Shown here one piece after another: positions 1-8,424 of a DNA stretch of 64,000 bases. Each line of letters starts with the position of its first letter. Position 1 is the first letter of the stretch. The position numbers were made by a program, and so were the translations under genes. Below the pieces are notes generated by a model. The model had not been told where the DNA came from. It saw only the letters and a program-made list of their open reading frames with translations, and did no database searches. The stretch spans positions 1-64,000 of the forward strand of contig NZ_NOKT01000035.1 of NCBI RefSeq assembly GCF_002237655.1. Reading direction: 5' to 3'. The DNA is from Streptomyces sp. XY006 (GTDB lineage: Bacteria; Actinomycetota; Actinomycetes; Streptomycetales; Streptomycetaceae).

Positions 1-810
1 CGCAGCGGCCGGGGCCGCCTCGGGCACCTGCGCGTGCGCCACCGGGCCGGCCCCCGGCGCCTGCGCCTGCGCCGCCAGGTCGGCCCCGGGCGCCTGCGCG
101 GTCACCGCCGGGTCGGCCCCCGCCGCCTGCGCGTGCGCCGCCACCTCGGCCTCGGCCTCGGGCGCCGTCAGGCCGGTCTCGGGTGCCTGCGCCGGGATCG
201 TCTGGGCCGCCTCGGACGCCACCCGGGTCACCACGGCCTGGGCCGCTCCCACCGGTTCCGGAGTCGGAACAACCGTTTCGGCAGGCGCCGCCCCGGCGCT
301 CGACTGGGGGTGCGGTACGGGCTGTGCGCCCCAGGGCGCCGCCGGGGCCGACGGCATCTCCGCGCCGCGCGCGGCGTCGAGGTACTCGGGGCCGGGCGAC
401 GGCACGGGCTGGCGCACCGGCGCGTCCGCGGGGCCGCGGTCGGCCAGCGAGCGGACCGGGCTGGCCGAGCTGTCGGGCAGCGGCGGCCCGAGGTGCAGCG
501 GGCGGCGCGGGGTGATGGGCGGGATCGGCGGCGGGTCGGGCAGGCGGACGCCGCTGAGGTCGACCGAGCCGCTGTCGCGGCCGGAGAGCTCGTGCGGGCC
601 CGGCTGGTGCGCGGTCTCGACGACCGGCTCCGGCGCGGGCGGGGCGACCTCGTGACCCCAGGCGCCCTGGGCGCCCGGCAGCAGGAGGTCTTCGTCCTCG
701 GCAGCGGGTTCGGAGAGGTAGGTGTACGAGCCGTGCGCGGCGCCCGGCTCTTCCACCATGCCTGAGTTCTCCGGCAGTCCCTCGCCCGGGACCTGGCCGG
801 TGTCGGTCAT
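1..810 (-). CDS. cobT: CobT-type phosphoribosyltransferase, N-terminal low-complexity extension (partial)
   Basis: The gene starts at the ATG at 810 (GAGGGG-like ribosome binding site just upstream) and runs off the left edge, so only about 270 N-terminal residues are visible. They begin MTDTGQVPGEGLPEN and are acidic, then rich in Pro, Ala and Gln, with repeated units like AQAPGAD; no catalytic domain is inside the window. Streptomyces CobT (nicotinate-nucleotide-dimethylbenzimidazole phosphoribosyltransferase, lower ligand activation in cobalamin synthesis) carries a long disordered extension with this opening, and cobL is the next gene upstream on the same strand. The identification comes from recalled family sequence plus context; the enzymatic part is not seen. 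Confidence 0.55.
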   Translation of the reverse strand, partial: MTDTGQVPGEGLPENSGMVEEPGAAHGSYTYLSEPAAEDEDLLLPGAQGAWGHEVAPPAPEPVVETAHQPGPHELSGRDSGSVDLSGVRLPDPPPIPPITPRRPLHLGPPLPDSSASPVRSLADRGPADAPVRQPVPSPGPEYLDAARGAEMPSAPAAPWGAQPVPHPQSSAGAAPAETVVPTPEPVGAAQAVVTRVASEAAQTIPAQAPETGLTAPEAEAEVAAHAQAAGADPAVTAQAPGADLAAQAQAPGAGPVAHAQVPEAAPAAA

Positions 811-1177
811 GCGTACCCCTCGCCCATCGGTTAGTGCTCCTACGACCAGCTCACCCGGAACGGCGCACCGACCGCCCCACAGTGAAGAACGAGCGTGCGT
901 CCCCAGCGGCACGAGCGGCTCGCCTCGAAAAGGCGACAAAGCCATTCACTGGCATTGTTGCGGCCGTGGCACCCTCACGGCAGCTTGATCCGCGACGGTT
1001 CCGCTGTGGACTGCGCCACGTTGCGCCTCCTCCGGTTCTGCCGTACCACACCCACCCCAAAAGGGGCGGGTTTTCCGGACATTGGCCGACGAACTGCCGG
1101 ACGTCCGCGTGCGGTGCAGCGATCGGCCAGCCTACCGCGCGCAGTACGACAAACCGATCACGGGGACGGTCGCGGAG
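811..1177. other. Intergenic region between cobL and cobT
   Basis: About 370 bases without a convincing gene. It holds a hairpin that could end cobL transcription (1051-1070) and a second small hairpin around 922-936 (CGCCT / AGGCG arms). I looked for a cobalamin riboswitch because both flanking genes act in B12 synthesis, but found no recognisable B12 box. Confidence 0.5.
1051..1070 (-). terminator. Hairpin after cobL
   Basis: The arms CCCGCCCC and GGGGTGGG (read on the minus strand) form an 8-bp stem with one G-T pair and a TTTT loop. It lies about 110 bases past the cobL stop. On the plus strand the hairpin is followed by TTTT, so it could also act in that direction. Confidence 0.4.
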
Positions 1178-2398
1178 TCAGCCGCCGCGCTTGGGCAGAA
1201 CGCCGCTGAGCAGGAACGCGACGCTCCGTTCCTTCTCCGACCAGGCCCTGGTGTCGAGTTCGACGGACTGCAGCAGGGCGCACTCGACGCCGTAGCCGTG
1301 CTCGGTCAGGTCGCGGCCGATGAGTTCGGCGGCGTCGCGGGTGGCGGCGTGCGTGACGATGCGCTGCGGGCGCCGGTCGGCGACCGCCGAGACGACCGCC
1401 GCTCCCCCGCCGCCGACGCGCACGACGTCCGGTTCGGGGAGGTTCTCCAGGACGTGCGGGGCGGTGCCGTGCACGATCTGGAGCTGGACGCCGAGGCGGC
1501 GGGCGGCGGCGTCGGTGCGGGCGCAGGCGGCCGGGTCGCTGTCGACGGCGAGGACGGCGGCGCCGGCGCGTGCCGCCTCGACGGCGAAGGCGCCGCTGCC
1601 GCAGCCGATGTCCCACACGAGGTCGCCGACGCGGGGCCCGAGGCGGGCGAGTTGGGAGGCGCGCAGCAGCTGGGTCTCGCCCTCGCCGAGGTCGCCGCCG
1701 TAGGCCTCGGCGGGCAGGGACCAGCCGCGCGGCCCGGCGGAGGGGTCGCGGCCGGCGAGCCAGCCGCCGGTCTCCCCGGCCGTGTCGGGCCGGGTCGGGC
1801 CGCCGAGGACGATGACGACGTTGGGGTCGCGCCAGGTGTGGTCGGCGGCCCGGTCGGAGGTGACGATGGTGACGCGCTCGTGGTCGGTGCCGAGTTCCTC
1901 GCAGATGACGAAGGAGCGGTGGACTCCTTCGAGGAGCAGACCGAGTTCGGCGGGGCCGGCGCCGGGTGAGGTGAGCACCGCCACCTTGGGGTGGGCGCGG
2001 CACACGTTCACGGCGCGGCGCAGCGTGCGCGGGTGTGCGACGACCACTTCCGCGTCGTCCCAGGGCATGCCGGCGCGTGCGAAGGCGGTGGCGACGGAGG
2101 AGACGGCGGGGACGACCTCCACCTCCAGGCCGAACTCGGGCGCGCGCAGGGTGCGTACGACGCCGAAGAAGCCGGGGTCGCCGTCGGCGAGCACGACGGC
2201 CGTGCCGCGGTGGGCGGCGATGCGGCGGGCGGCGAGGGCGACGCTGCCGAGGCGGATGCGCTCGGCGCCCGCGGGTACCTCGGGCAGTGCCAGGTGGTGG
2301 GCGGCGCCCGCCACGAGTGTCGCGGCGCCCAGGGCGGAGCGTGCCGCGGCGGTCAGCGGCGAGCCGTCCCAGCCGATCACCGTGACCCGGTCGGCCAT
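1178..2398 (-). CDS. cobL: Precorrin-6Y C5,15-methyltransferase (decarboxylating), CbiE/CbiT fusion
   Basis: 406-residue bifunctional corrin-ring enzyme of cobalamin synthesis that methylates C5 and C15 and decarboxylates the acetate side chain. The N-terminal half is a CbiE-type tetrapyrrole methylase (VTVIGWDGSPL start, GDPGFFGV loop at about 75-82). The C-terminal half is CbiT-like with an SAM-binding glycine motif (DIGCGSGAFAVEA at about 240) and a late VRVGGGG segment. The length fits the fused family. The ATG at 2398 has GGAGA about 9 bases upstream. Same orientation as the putative cobT downstream. Confidence 0.9.
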   Translation of the reverse strand: MADRVTVIGWDGSPLTAAARSALGAATLVAGAAHHLALPEVPAGAERIRLGSVALAARRIAAHRGTAVVLADGDPGFFGVVRTLRAPEFGLEVEVVPAVSSVATAFARAGMPWDDAEVVVAHPRTLRRAVNVCRAHPKVAVLTSPGAGPAELGLLLEGVHRSFVICEELGTDHERVTIVTSDRAADHTWRDPNVVIVLGGPTRPDTAGETGGWLAGRDPSAGPRGWSLPAEAYGGDLGEGETQLLRASQLARLGPRVGDLVWDIGCGSGAFAVEAARAGAAVLAVDSDPAACARTDAAARRLGVQLQIVHGTAPHVLENLPEPDVVRVGGGGAAVVSAVADRRPQRIVTHAATRDAAELIGRDLTEHGYGVECALLQSVELDTRAWSEKERSVAFLLSGVLPKRGG

Positions 2399-2543
2399 CG
2401 TCGTCAGTCTCCAGGGGTTTGCGCAGGTCGTCTGTGTGTCGTGTCGGGGTGCAGCCCGCGGGCGGGCTCCGTGAGGGTACCCGGTGGAGGTTGCGGCGGG
2501 GGCGCCGGTGGGGGCGTCGCCGTCGCCCGCCGGGGGGTTCCGG

Positions 2544-3176
2544 TCAGTTCCAGTCGCCGAAGGAGGTGAATCCGCCGGGCAGCTGGTCGCCGACGCCCTC
2601 CAGGTCCTCCGGGAGCAGGCTCCACACGATGAGGTCGGTGCGCACCTCGGTCCACTCGCCGTTGTCGGTGCGGGTCCGCGCTATCCAGGCGCCGCGCAGC
2701 ACGCCCTCGCTGATACAGCCGATCTTCTGGGCGACCTGCTGGGAGGCGGTGTTGTCGGCGGCGGTGCGCAGTTCCAGGCGCTCGAACTTCTGGTCGTTGA
2801 ACAGCCAGCGCGCGGTGACGAGCGCGGCCTCGGAGGCGTAGCCCTCACCCCGGGCCCACGGGGCGATGACGTAGGAGATCTCGCTGGAGCGGATGCGCCA
2901 GTCGGTGTTCTTGAGGTGGACGATGCCGACCAGGCGCTGGGTGAGGAACTCGGTGACGGCGAAGACGATGCCGCGGCCCTCGGTCCGTTCGGCGGGGGCC
3001 TGTTCGGTGATCCAGGAGCGGGCGTGGGCCTCGGTGTAGGGGTGCGGGACGGAGGTCCAGGCGGTGACGAGCTCGTCGTTCATCATGTCGGCGAACGCCG
3101 GGATGTCCGGCTCCTCGAAGGGGCGCAGGACCAACCGCTCCGTGTTGATGGAGACGTTGGGGAAGGTGCTCGTCAT
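2544..3176 (-). CDS. RimJ/RimL-type GNAT N-acetyltransferase
   Basis: 210-residue acetyltransferase of the ribosomal-protein-serine acetyltransferase-like group. It opens with INTERLVLRPFEEPDIPAF, has the acetyl-CoA loop region APWARGEGYASEAAL at about 115-130, and the late motif NTASQQVAQKIGC typical of the fold. I start at the ATG at 3176 because GGAG lies 6 bases upstream; the reading frame stays open further 5' but that part does not resemble the family. The substrate cannot be inferred. Confidence 0.8.
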   Translation of the reverse strand: MTSTFPNVSINTERLVLRPFEEPDIPAFADMMNDELVTAWTSVPHPYTEAHARSWITEQAPAERTEGRGIVFAVTEFLTQRLVGIVHLKNTDWRIRSSEISYVIAPWARGEGYASEAALVTARWLFNDQKFERLELRTAADNTASQQVAQKIGCISEGVLRGAWIARTRTDNGEWTEVRTDLIVWSLLPEDLEGVGDQLPGGFTSFGDWN

Positions 3177-3257
3177 GCGCCGCTCCGTAACCTTCGGGAA
3201 CCTTCGGGGCCTGCTGAACTGCCCAGCATGCAGCATGAAAGCACTGATCCGCACCAC

Positions 3258-3290
3258 GGGGTCCTCCCCCACCGGGTGAGGGAGGACCCC
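3258..3290 (-). terminator. Terminator of the metNIQ operon
   Basis: Perfect 11-bp inverted repeat GGGGTCCTCCC / GGGAGGACCCC with an 11-base loop, 26 bases past the metQ stop and before the acetyltransferase start. No T-tract, as is usual for Streptomyces terminators. Confidence 0.75.
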
Positions 3291-3315
3291 GAGTTCACGG
3301 CTGCCGGGCGGGGGC

Positions 3316-4137
3316 TCAGAAGGAGGCGAGCACCGAGCCGGCGTACTTGTCCTGGATGAACTTCTTCACCTCGGGCGAGGTGAGGAGCTTCGCGAGCTTC
3401 TTCACGCGCGGGTCGTCCTCGTTGCCCTTCTTCACGGCGAGGAAGTTGCCGTAGGGGTTGTTCTTCGGCGACTCCAGGACGAGGGCGTCCTGCGCGGGCT
3501 TGAGGTCGGACTCGATGGCGTAGTTGCCGTTGACGACGGCGGCGTCCACGTCGTCCAGGGAGCGCGGGGTCTGGGCCGCCTCCAGCTCCTTGAACTTGAG
3601 GTTCTTGGGGTTCTTGGTGATGTCGGAGGGGGTCGCCTCGTTGCCGACGCCCGCCTTGAGGGTGATGAGCCCGTTGGCGGCGAGGAGCTTGAGGGCGCGG
3701 GCCTCGTTGACGGTGTCGTTGGGGATGGCGACGGTCGCACCGCTCTTCAGGTCGTCGGTCTTCTTCACCTTGTGGGAGTAGAGGCCGAGCGGCTCCAGGT
3801 GCACCGTGACGACGGGCACGATGTCCGTGCCGTTCTTCTTGTTGAAGTCGTCGAGGTACGGCTTGTTCTGGAAGTAGTTGGCGCCGACGGAGCCGTCCTG
3901 CGTCGCCGTGTTCGGCGTGACGTAGTCGGTGAACTCCTTGACCTCGAGGTCCAGGCCCTCCTTCTTCGCCAGGTTGTCCTTCACGTAGGTGAGGATCTCG
4001 GCGTGCGGGACGGGGCTGGCGGCGACGATCAGAGGGCCGTCGGTGGAGGAGGAGCTGTCGCCGCCGCAGGCGGTGAGCCCGAGGGTGAGGGCTCCGGCGG
4101 CGAGGACGGCAGTGGTGATCTTGGCGGTGTTACGCAC
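3316..4137 (-). CDS. metQ: D-methionine ABC transporter substrate-binding lipoprotein MetQ/NlpA
   Basis: 273-residue extracellular methionine-binding lipoprotein. It starts at a GTG (4137) with GGAAAGG upstream, has a signal peptide ending in lipobox LTAC followed by a Ser-rich linker (GGDSSSSTDG), then the NlpA-family body (VAASPVPHAEIL, TDYVTPNTA, NYFQNKPYLDDF). Last gene of the metN-metI-metQ operon, 61 bases after metI. An oppositely oriented terminator is not present between them, consistent with cotranscription. Confidence 0.93.
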   Translation of the reverse strand: MRNTAKITTAVLAAGALTLGLTACGGDSSSSTDGPLIVAASPVPHAEILTYVKDNLAKKEGLDLEVKEFTDYVTPNTATQDGSVGANYFQNKPYLDDFNKKNGTDIVPVVTVHLEPLGLYSHKVKKTDDLKSGATVAIPNDTVNEARALKLLAANGLITLKAGVGNEATPSDITKNPKNLKFKELEAAQTPRSLDDVDAAVVNGNYAIESDLKPAQDALVLESPKNNPYGNFLAVKKGNEDDPRVKKLAKLLTSPEVKKFIQDKYAGSVLASF

Positions 4138-4198
4138 GAAAAGTGCCTTTCCTTATGGCCTTGCGAGGGTGCGACCCCGTTGTGGGTGAACGGGGGGT

Positions 4199-4906
4199 CT
4201 AGGAGGCGGCTTTGAGCAGCCGCAGTCGCGGGGCGGGTCCCGAGTGGGCGCCGCGGCGGTGCAGGGAGCGGGCCGCGTAGTCGCCGGCGAACTGGATGAG
4301 GGAGATGACGACGGCGAGGATCGCGACGGTGATCCACATCAGCCCGGTCTCGAAGCGCTGGTAGCCGTAGCGGATGGCGATGTCGCCGAGGCCGCCGGCG
4401 CCGACCGTGCCCGCCATGGCCGAGTAGCCGATGAGGGCGACGACCGTGGTGGTGGTGCTGGAGATCAGCGACGGCAGGGACTCGGGGACGAGGACCTTGC
4501 GCACGATCGTCCAGGTGTTGCCGCCCATGGCCTGCACGGCCTCGACGAGCCCGTGGTCCACCTCGCGCACGGCCGTCTCGACCAGCCGCGCGAAGAACGG
4601 GATGGCGCCGACGGCGAGCGGCACGATGGCGGCCTCGCGGCCGATGGTCGTGCCGGTGATCCAGCGGGTGAAGGACATCAGCGCGACCATCAGGATGATG
4701 AACGGCAGGGAGCGCGCGATGTTCACGATCTGCCCGATGACCTTGTTGGCGGCGAGGTTCTGCAGTAGGCCGCCGCGGTCGGTCAGGACCAGCAGGATGC
4801 CGAGCGGGAGGCCGCCGACGACGGCGATGAGCGTGGACCAGCCGACCATGTAGAGCGTGTCCCAACACGCCTGCTCCAGCAGCGGCTGCATCTCGGACCA
4901 GGTCAC
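4199..4906 (-). CDS. metI: D-methionine ABC transporter permease MetI
   Basis: 235-residue integral membrane permease with about five hydrophobic helices. It has the ABC coupling (EAA) loop VEAVQAMGGNTWTIVRKVLVPE and the MetI signature AGTVGAGGLGDIAIRYGY. The GTG start at 4906 overlaps the metN stop (GTGA), indicating translational coupling. Works with MetN as the membrane channel for MetQ-delivered methionine. Confidence 0.93.
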   Translation of the reverse strand: MTWSEMQPLLEQACWDTLYMVGWSTLIAVVGGLPLGILLVLTDRGGLLQNLAANKVIGQIVNIARSLPFIILMVALMSFTRWITGTTIGREAAIVPLAVGAIPFFARLVETAVREVDHGLVEAVQAMGGNTWTIVRKVLVPESLPSLISSTTTTVVALIGYSAMAGTVGAGGLGDIAIRYGYQRFETGLMWITVAILAVVISLIQFAGDYAARSLHRRGAHSGPAPRLRLLKAAS

Positions 4907-5937
4907 TTGGCACCTTCCTTCACCAGCGCGGACTCGTGGCCCGGGACGTCGATCTGCAGGCCCTTCTCGCGCAGGAAGCCGATCGGCACGACGTTGTCCT
5001 CGTAGCGGCCGGGCAGTTCGATGCGCATCCGGCCGACCTGGAGGCCGCCGACGGTGTCGATGGCGGCACCGAGGATCGATATGTCGATGTTGTAGGTGCG
5101 GGCGAGCTGCGAGATGACGGGCTGGGTGGCGCTCTCGCCCTGGAAGGTGACGTCGACGACCGTGCGGTCGGCGCCGGAGGCCTCGCCGTCGAGCGGGAAC
5201 AGCGCGGCGGCCAGTTCGGAGCCGGGGGTGGCCAGGAGGTCGCTGACCGTGCCCGACTCGACGATGCGGCCGTTCTCCATGAGGGCGGCCGAGTCGCAGA
5301 CCGACTTCACGACGTCCATCTCGTGCGTGATGAGCAGCACGGTCAGGCCGAGCTGCCGGTTCAGGTCGCGCAGCAGGGCCAGGATGGAGCGGGTGGTCTC
5401 CGGGTCGAGGGCGCTGGTCGCCTCGTCGGAGAGCAGCACCTTGGGGTCGCCGGCGAGGGCGCGGGCGATGCCGACGCGCTGCTTCTGCCCGCCGGAGAGC
5501 TGCGCCGGGTAGGCCTTGGCCTGGTCGGCGAGGCCGACGAGGTCGAGCAGTTCCAGGGCCTTGCGGGAGCGCTCCTTGCCGGTCTTGCCGAGGATCTCCA
5601 GGGGCAGTTCGACGTTGTCCTGGACGGTCCGGGAGGACAGCAGGTTGAAGTGCTGGAAGACCATGCCGATCCGGCTGCGCGCCCGGCGCAGTTCCTTCCC
5701 GGCGCGCGGGCCGCGGCCGGCCAGGGCGGTGAGGTCCTGCCCGTCGACGCTCACGGTGCCGGAGGTGGGGCGTTCCAGCAGGTTGACGCAGCGGATGAGC
5801 GAGGACTTGCCGGCGCCGGACTGGCCGATGACGCCGTACACCTCGCCTTCGCGGACGTGCAGGTCGACGCCGTCCAGGGCGGTGACCTCGCGGCCGCGTG
5901 CACGGTAGACCTTGGTGAGGTCCGTGGTGGTGATCAC
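4903..5937 (-). CDS. metN: D-methionine ABC transporter ATPase MetN
   Basis: 344-residue ATP-binding subunit. Visible: Walker A GQSGAGKSS, Q-loop VFQHFNLLSS, signature LSGGQKQRVGIARAL, Walker B VLLSDEATSALDPETT, switch ITHEMDVV, and the C-terminal NIL methionine-sensing domain from about 260 (TVVDVTFQGESATQPVISQL). The GTG at 5937 gives the ITTTDLTKVY start known for the family; the frame remains open 36 codons further upstream. First gene of metNIQ, 200 bases after a Cys/Met-rich leader peptide. Confidence 0.92.
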   Translation of the reverse strand: MITTTDLTKVYRARGREVTALDGVDLHVREGEVYGVIGQSGAGKSSLIRCVNLLERPTSGTVSVDGQDLTALAGRGPRAGKELRRARSRIGMVFQHFNLLSSRTVQDNVELPLEILGKTGKERSRKALELLDLVGLADQAKAYPAQLSGGQKQRVGIARALAGDPKVLLSDEATSALDPETTRSILALLRDLNRQLGLTVLLITHEMDVVKSVCDSAALMENGRIVESGTVSDLLATPGSELAAALFPLDGEASGADRTVVDVTFQGESATQPVISQLARTYNIDISILGAAIDTVGGLQVGRMRIELPGRYEDNVVPIGFLREKGLQIDVPGHESALVKEGAK

Positions 5938-6140
5938 GTGGGTTTCCGTCACAGTCGAGTGCGCGGGCGTGGGTGGTCCCGGGCACGGGTGCGTTCGTTC
6001 GGGGACGCAGCACGGTTCTCGCTGGAGCGTGGAACCGGAGAACATGTGCGCGGGCGGCTCGGTGTCGCGCGGCGCTCAGAGCGCGCGGACAGGCCGCGGT
6101 CTCGCTTCGGGGCGCGAGCTCAGGGTGGTGCGGGGGCCCT

Positions 6141-6185
6141 CTAGCAGGCGCACATTCGACACATACAACGAGCACCGGGCGTCAT
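6141..6185 (-). CDS. Putative Cys/Met-rich leader peptide of metNIQ
   Basis: 14-codon reading frame MTPGARCMCRMCAC followed by TAG. GAGG lies 5 bases before the ATG at 6185. An in-frame ATG at 6227 would give 28 residues but has no visible binding site. Four Cys and two Met fall in the last eight residues, immediately before the stop, as expected for a ribosome-stalling attenuation peptide sensing sulfur amino acids. It lies about 200 bases before metN on the same strand. Function is inferred; no clear terminator/antiterminator pair was identified, although GGTTC/GAACC arms occur near 6010-6035. Confidence 0.55.
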   Translation of the reverse strand: MTPGARCMCRMCAC

Positions 6186-6264
6186 GGTCGCCTCGGTCGC
6201 CGGAATGCGGTCGCTCGTCGTGGTCATGCGGTCAGTAAAACACGCGTACGGTCCTGACCGGCCG

Positions 6265-6289
6265 CCGCTGTCCGGATGCTGGACAGCGG
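6265..6289 (-). terminator. Terminator of the HAD phosphatase gene
   Basis: Perfect 9-bp inverted repeat CCGCTGTCC / GGACAGCGG with a 7-base loop, 22 bases past the stop of the HAD gene and upstream of the metNIQ leader. Confidence 0.7.
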
Positions 6290-6310
6290 TGGGACGGGAG
6301 CTGTGGTGCG

Positions 6311-6961
6311 TCAGGGGCGCGGGGCGATCTCCACGCCCTGCTCGGTGACCAGTGCGGACAAGGCCGACAGGTCCTTCACCACCAGGTCGGCGTGGAGTTC
6401 GTCGGCCCGGTGGGTTGTGGTCAACGCCACGGTGGTCATGCCGGCGGCGCGGCCGGCCGCGAGACCGGCGGGGGCGTCCTCGAAGACGACGCAGTCGGCG
6501 GGATCGACGCCGAGCGAGCGGGCGGCGAGCAGGTAGGGCTCGGGGTCGGGCTTGCCGCGCGTGACGTCGTCGGCGGCGACGAGCGTCTTGGGCAGGATGC
6601 CGACGGCCTCCAGCCGGGCCTCGGCGAGGCGCCGGGTGGCGGAGGTGACGACGGCCCAGCGCTCGGCGGGCAGGGAGTCGAGGAAGGCGCGGGTGCCGGG
6701 CAGCAGCTCGACCCCGCCGCCGGGGACGTCGTCGACCTCCAGGTCCTCGATGCGCGCGACGGCCTCCGGGACGATGCCGGGGGGCAGCAGGTCGGCGGCT
6801 ATCTCGGCGGCCGGACGGCCGTGCAGCTCGACCCGCGCGAAGGCCTCGGGCGTGATCCCGTACTCGGCGGCCCACCGGGCCCAGCAGCGGTCCACCGAGG
6901 CGAGGGAGGAGACCAGGGTTCCGTCGTTGTCGAACAGCAGGGCGTGCGCGCGGATCTTCAT
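6311..6961 (-). CDS. HAD-superfamily phosphatase (sugar/glycerol phosphate phosphatase-like)
   Basis: 216-residue haloacid-dehalogenase hydrolase. Motif I is LLFDNDGTLVSS (nucleophile Asp, with the usual second Asp), motif II VVTSATRR, motif III region GKPDPEPYLLAARSLG, motif IV VVFEDAPAGLAAGRAAG. The small cap between motifs I and II suggests a phosphoglycolate or sugar-phosphate phosphatase of the YfbT/GS1 kind. I start at the ATG at 6961 (GAGG 4 bases upstream) although the frame extends further 5'. Substrate unknown. Confidence 0.85.
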   Translation of the reverse strand: MKIRAHALLFDNDGTLVSSLASVDRCWARWAAEYGITPEAFARVELHGRPAAEIAADLLPPGIVPEAVARIEDLEVDDVPGGGVELLPGTRAFLDSLPAERWAVVTSATRRLAEARLEAVGILPKTLVAADDVTRGKPDPEPYLLAARSLGVDPADCVVFEDAPAGLAAGRAAGMTTVALTTTHRADELHADLVVKDLSALSALVTEQGVEIAPRP

Positions 6962-7030
6962 GTCCTCGACCCTACGGTGCGGGCCAGGGGCGGAGGCATC
7001 GGGCCTTTTCGGCCGTAATAAGGTCGCTGC

Positions 7031-7390
7031 ATGCTCACTGTCCTGACGCTGGTGACCGGCGTCGCCGCGCTGCTGCTCGCCGCCTGGTGCGGCTGGGCGG
7101 CCTACCGTGACCAGCCGACGAAGGACTGGCACTTCATCGGGATGGCCGTGGTCACGCTGCTGTCGCTGATCCAGCTGGTGACCGGGATCGTGCTGCTGGC
7201 GCGGGGCGAGCAGCCGGAGCAGGGCACGACGATCTTCGTGGCGTATCTGCTGGGGGCGTTCGCGTGTGTGCCGGCGGCGGGGTTCATGTCGCTGGCCGAG
7301 CGCACCCGGTGGGGTTCGGTGACGGTCGCCGCGGGCGGCGTGGTGCTGGCGGTGCTGGAGGTGCGGCTCTATGACATCTGGGCGGGCTGA
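7031..7390 (+). CDS. Small integral membrane protein (unknown)
   Basis: 119 residues with four predicted membrane segments: TLVTGVAALLLAAWCGWAA, a segment over VVTLLSLIQLVTGIVLLA, a third over FVAYLLGAFACVPAAGF and a C-terminal one over VTVAAGGVVLAVLEV. No recognisable enzymatic motif. Its 3' end overlaps the start of the next membrane protein by 20 bases in another frame, so the two are probably cotranslated. Divergent from the HAD gene. Confidence 0.75.
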   Translation: MLTVLTLVTGVAALLLAAWCGWAAYRDQPTKDWHFIGMAVVTLLSLIQLVTGIVLLARGEQPEQGTTIFVAYLLGAFACVPAAGFMSLAERTRWGSVTVAAGGVVLAVLEVRLYDIWAG

Positions 7391-7802
7391 GGTGAGCCGG
7401 CGGCGCCTGGCGTCCGGTCCGGGGACGCTGCTGGTGTGGCTCTACGGCGTGATGGTCGTGGGCGCGGTGTCGCGGTCGGCGTACCAGATCGCGACGGAGT
7501 TCGACCGGGCGCCGCTGGCCTACTCGCTGTCGGCCGTGGCCGGGGTGGTGTACGGGTTCATCACGTACTCGCTGGTGCGGGGCGGGGAGACGGCGCGCAG
7601 GGCGGCACTGGCGTGTTGTGTCGCCGAGCTGGTGGGCGTGCTGACGGTGGGGACGTGGACCTTGATCGAACCCTCGGCGTTCCCGGACGCGACCGTGTGG
7701 TCGGACTTCGGGATGGGGTATCTGTTCATCCCGGTGCTGTTGCCGGTGACCGCGATCTACTGGCTCCGGCGGTCGCGTGCGCGACAGGGGGATGCGGGCT
7801 GA
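7371..7802 (+). CDS. Small integral membrane protein (unknown)
   Basis: 143 residues with about four hydrophobic helices (LLVWLYGVMVVGAV, YSLSAVAGVVYGFITYSL, LACCVAELVGVLTVGTWTL, YLFIPVLLPVTAIYWL). The ATG at 7371 has GGAGGTG upstream inside the preceding gene; a GTG at 7392 is an alternative. Probable partner of the upstream membrane protein. Function unknown. Confidence 0.75.
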   Translation: MTSGRAEVSRRRLASGPGTLLVWLYGVMVVGAVSRSAYQIATEFDRAPLAYSLSAVAGVVYGFITYSLVRGGETARRAALACCVAELVGVLTVGTWTLIEPSAFPDATVWSDFGMGYLFIPVLLPVTAIYWLRRSRARQGDAG

Positions 7803-7817
7803 GGGGCGCCGGCGCCT

Positions 7818-7863
7818 GCGGGTGCGTCGTGGTTGTCCGCGCAGTTCCCCGCGCCCCTGAGGG
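7818..7863. repeat. Dispersed gene-end element, copy 1
   Basis: Reverse-oriented copy of a sequence whose core is GGGGCGCGGGGAACTGCGCG followed by an ACCAGCCAC-like tail. It sits between the ends of two convergent genes. Further copies occur near 11336, 14731, 22305, 22381, 39493 and 40630. Confidence 0.7.
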
Positions 7864-7869
7864 CGTGGC

Positions 7870-8367
7870 TCAAGCCGTCGCCGCGTAGGTGCCCGCCGGC
7901 TTTTCCAGGACGATCATCGGTACGCCGTCCGCGCCCTGGGACGTGCCCACCGTCTCGTAGCCGACCTTGCGGTAGAGGCGGAGGTTGCCCTCGCTGCGGT
8001 GGCCCGTGTGCAGGCGGAAACGGGTGGCGCCGTGCTGGTCGGCCAGGGCCGACTCGGCCGCGCGGAGCAGCCGGGCGCCGATGCCGTGGCCCTGGAGGCG
8101 GGGGTGGACGCAGAGCTTGCCGATCGCGGCCGCGCCGTCCTCGGTGACCGAGCCGCGCACCGAGCCGACGACCTCCTCGCCGAGCCGGGCGACGAAGACG
8201 CAGTCCCGCGCGACTTCCTCGCGGACCGAGTCGAGGGTTTGGACGAGCGGGTCGATGCGGTAGTTCCCGTACAGCGCCGCCTCCGTCTGGAAGCACAGGT
8301 ACTGCAGCCTGAAGATCTGCTCCGCGTCCTGCTCGGTCGCCGCAGAGATGGTCACGCTCATGCCCAT
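7870..8367 (-). CDS. GNAT-family N-acetyltransferase
   Basis: 165 residues. The acetyl-CoA binding motif is LCVHPRLQGHGIGARLLRAA at about 92-111, followed by RLHTGHRSEGNLRLYRKVGY, the usual C-terminal alpha4-beta7 part of the fold. I chose the ATG at 8367 because GGGAGG lies 8 bases upstream; ATGs at 8361 and 8388 are also in frame. The acceptor substrate is unknown. Confidence 0.85.
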   Translation of the reverse strand: MGMSVTISAATEQDAEQIFRLQYLCFQTEAALYGNYRIDPLVQTLDSVREEVARDCVFVARLGEEVVGSVRGSVTEDGAAAIGKLCVHPRLQGHGIGARLLRAAESALADQHGATRFRLHTGHRSEGNLRLYRKVGYETVGTSQGADGVPMIVLEKPAGTYAATA

Positions 8368-8424
8368 GTGCGCACGCCTCCCGCTCATCTGATCACCGGT
8401 GGTCCCTCACTCCTATCCCCGTCC

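Noticed and set aside
34..765. Plus-strand long open frame at the left edge
   Set aside because: Arg/Gly-rich composition of an antisense shadow; the minus-strand frame has normal codon use and a ribosome binding site.
811..1177. Cobalamin riboswitch between cobL and cobT
   Set aside because: Expected from the flanking genes, but no B12 box or matching helices were found on either strand.
5938..6310. SAM riboswitch in the metNIQ leader
   Set aside because: No recognisable SAM-I, SAM-II or SAM-IV core; the leader peptide explains the region better.
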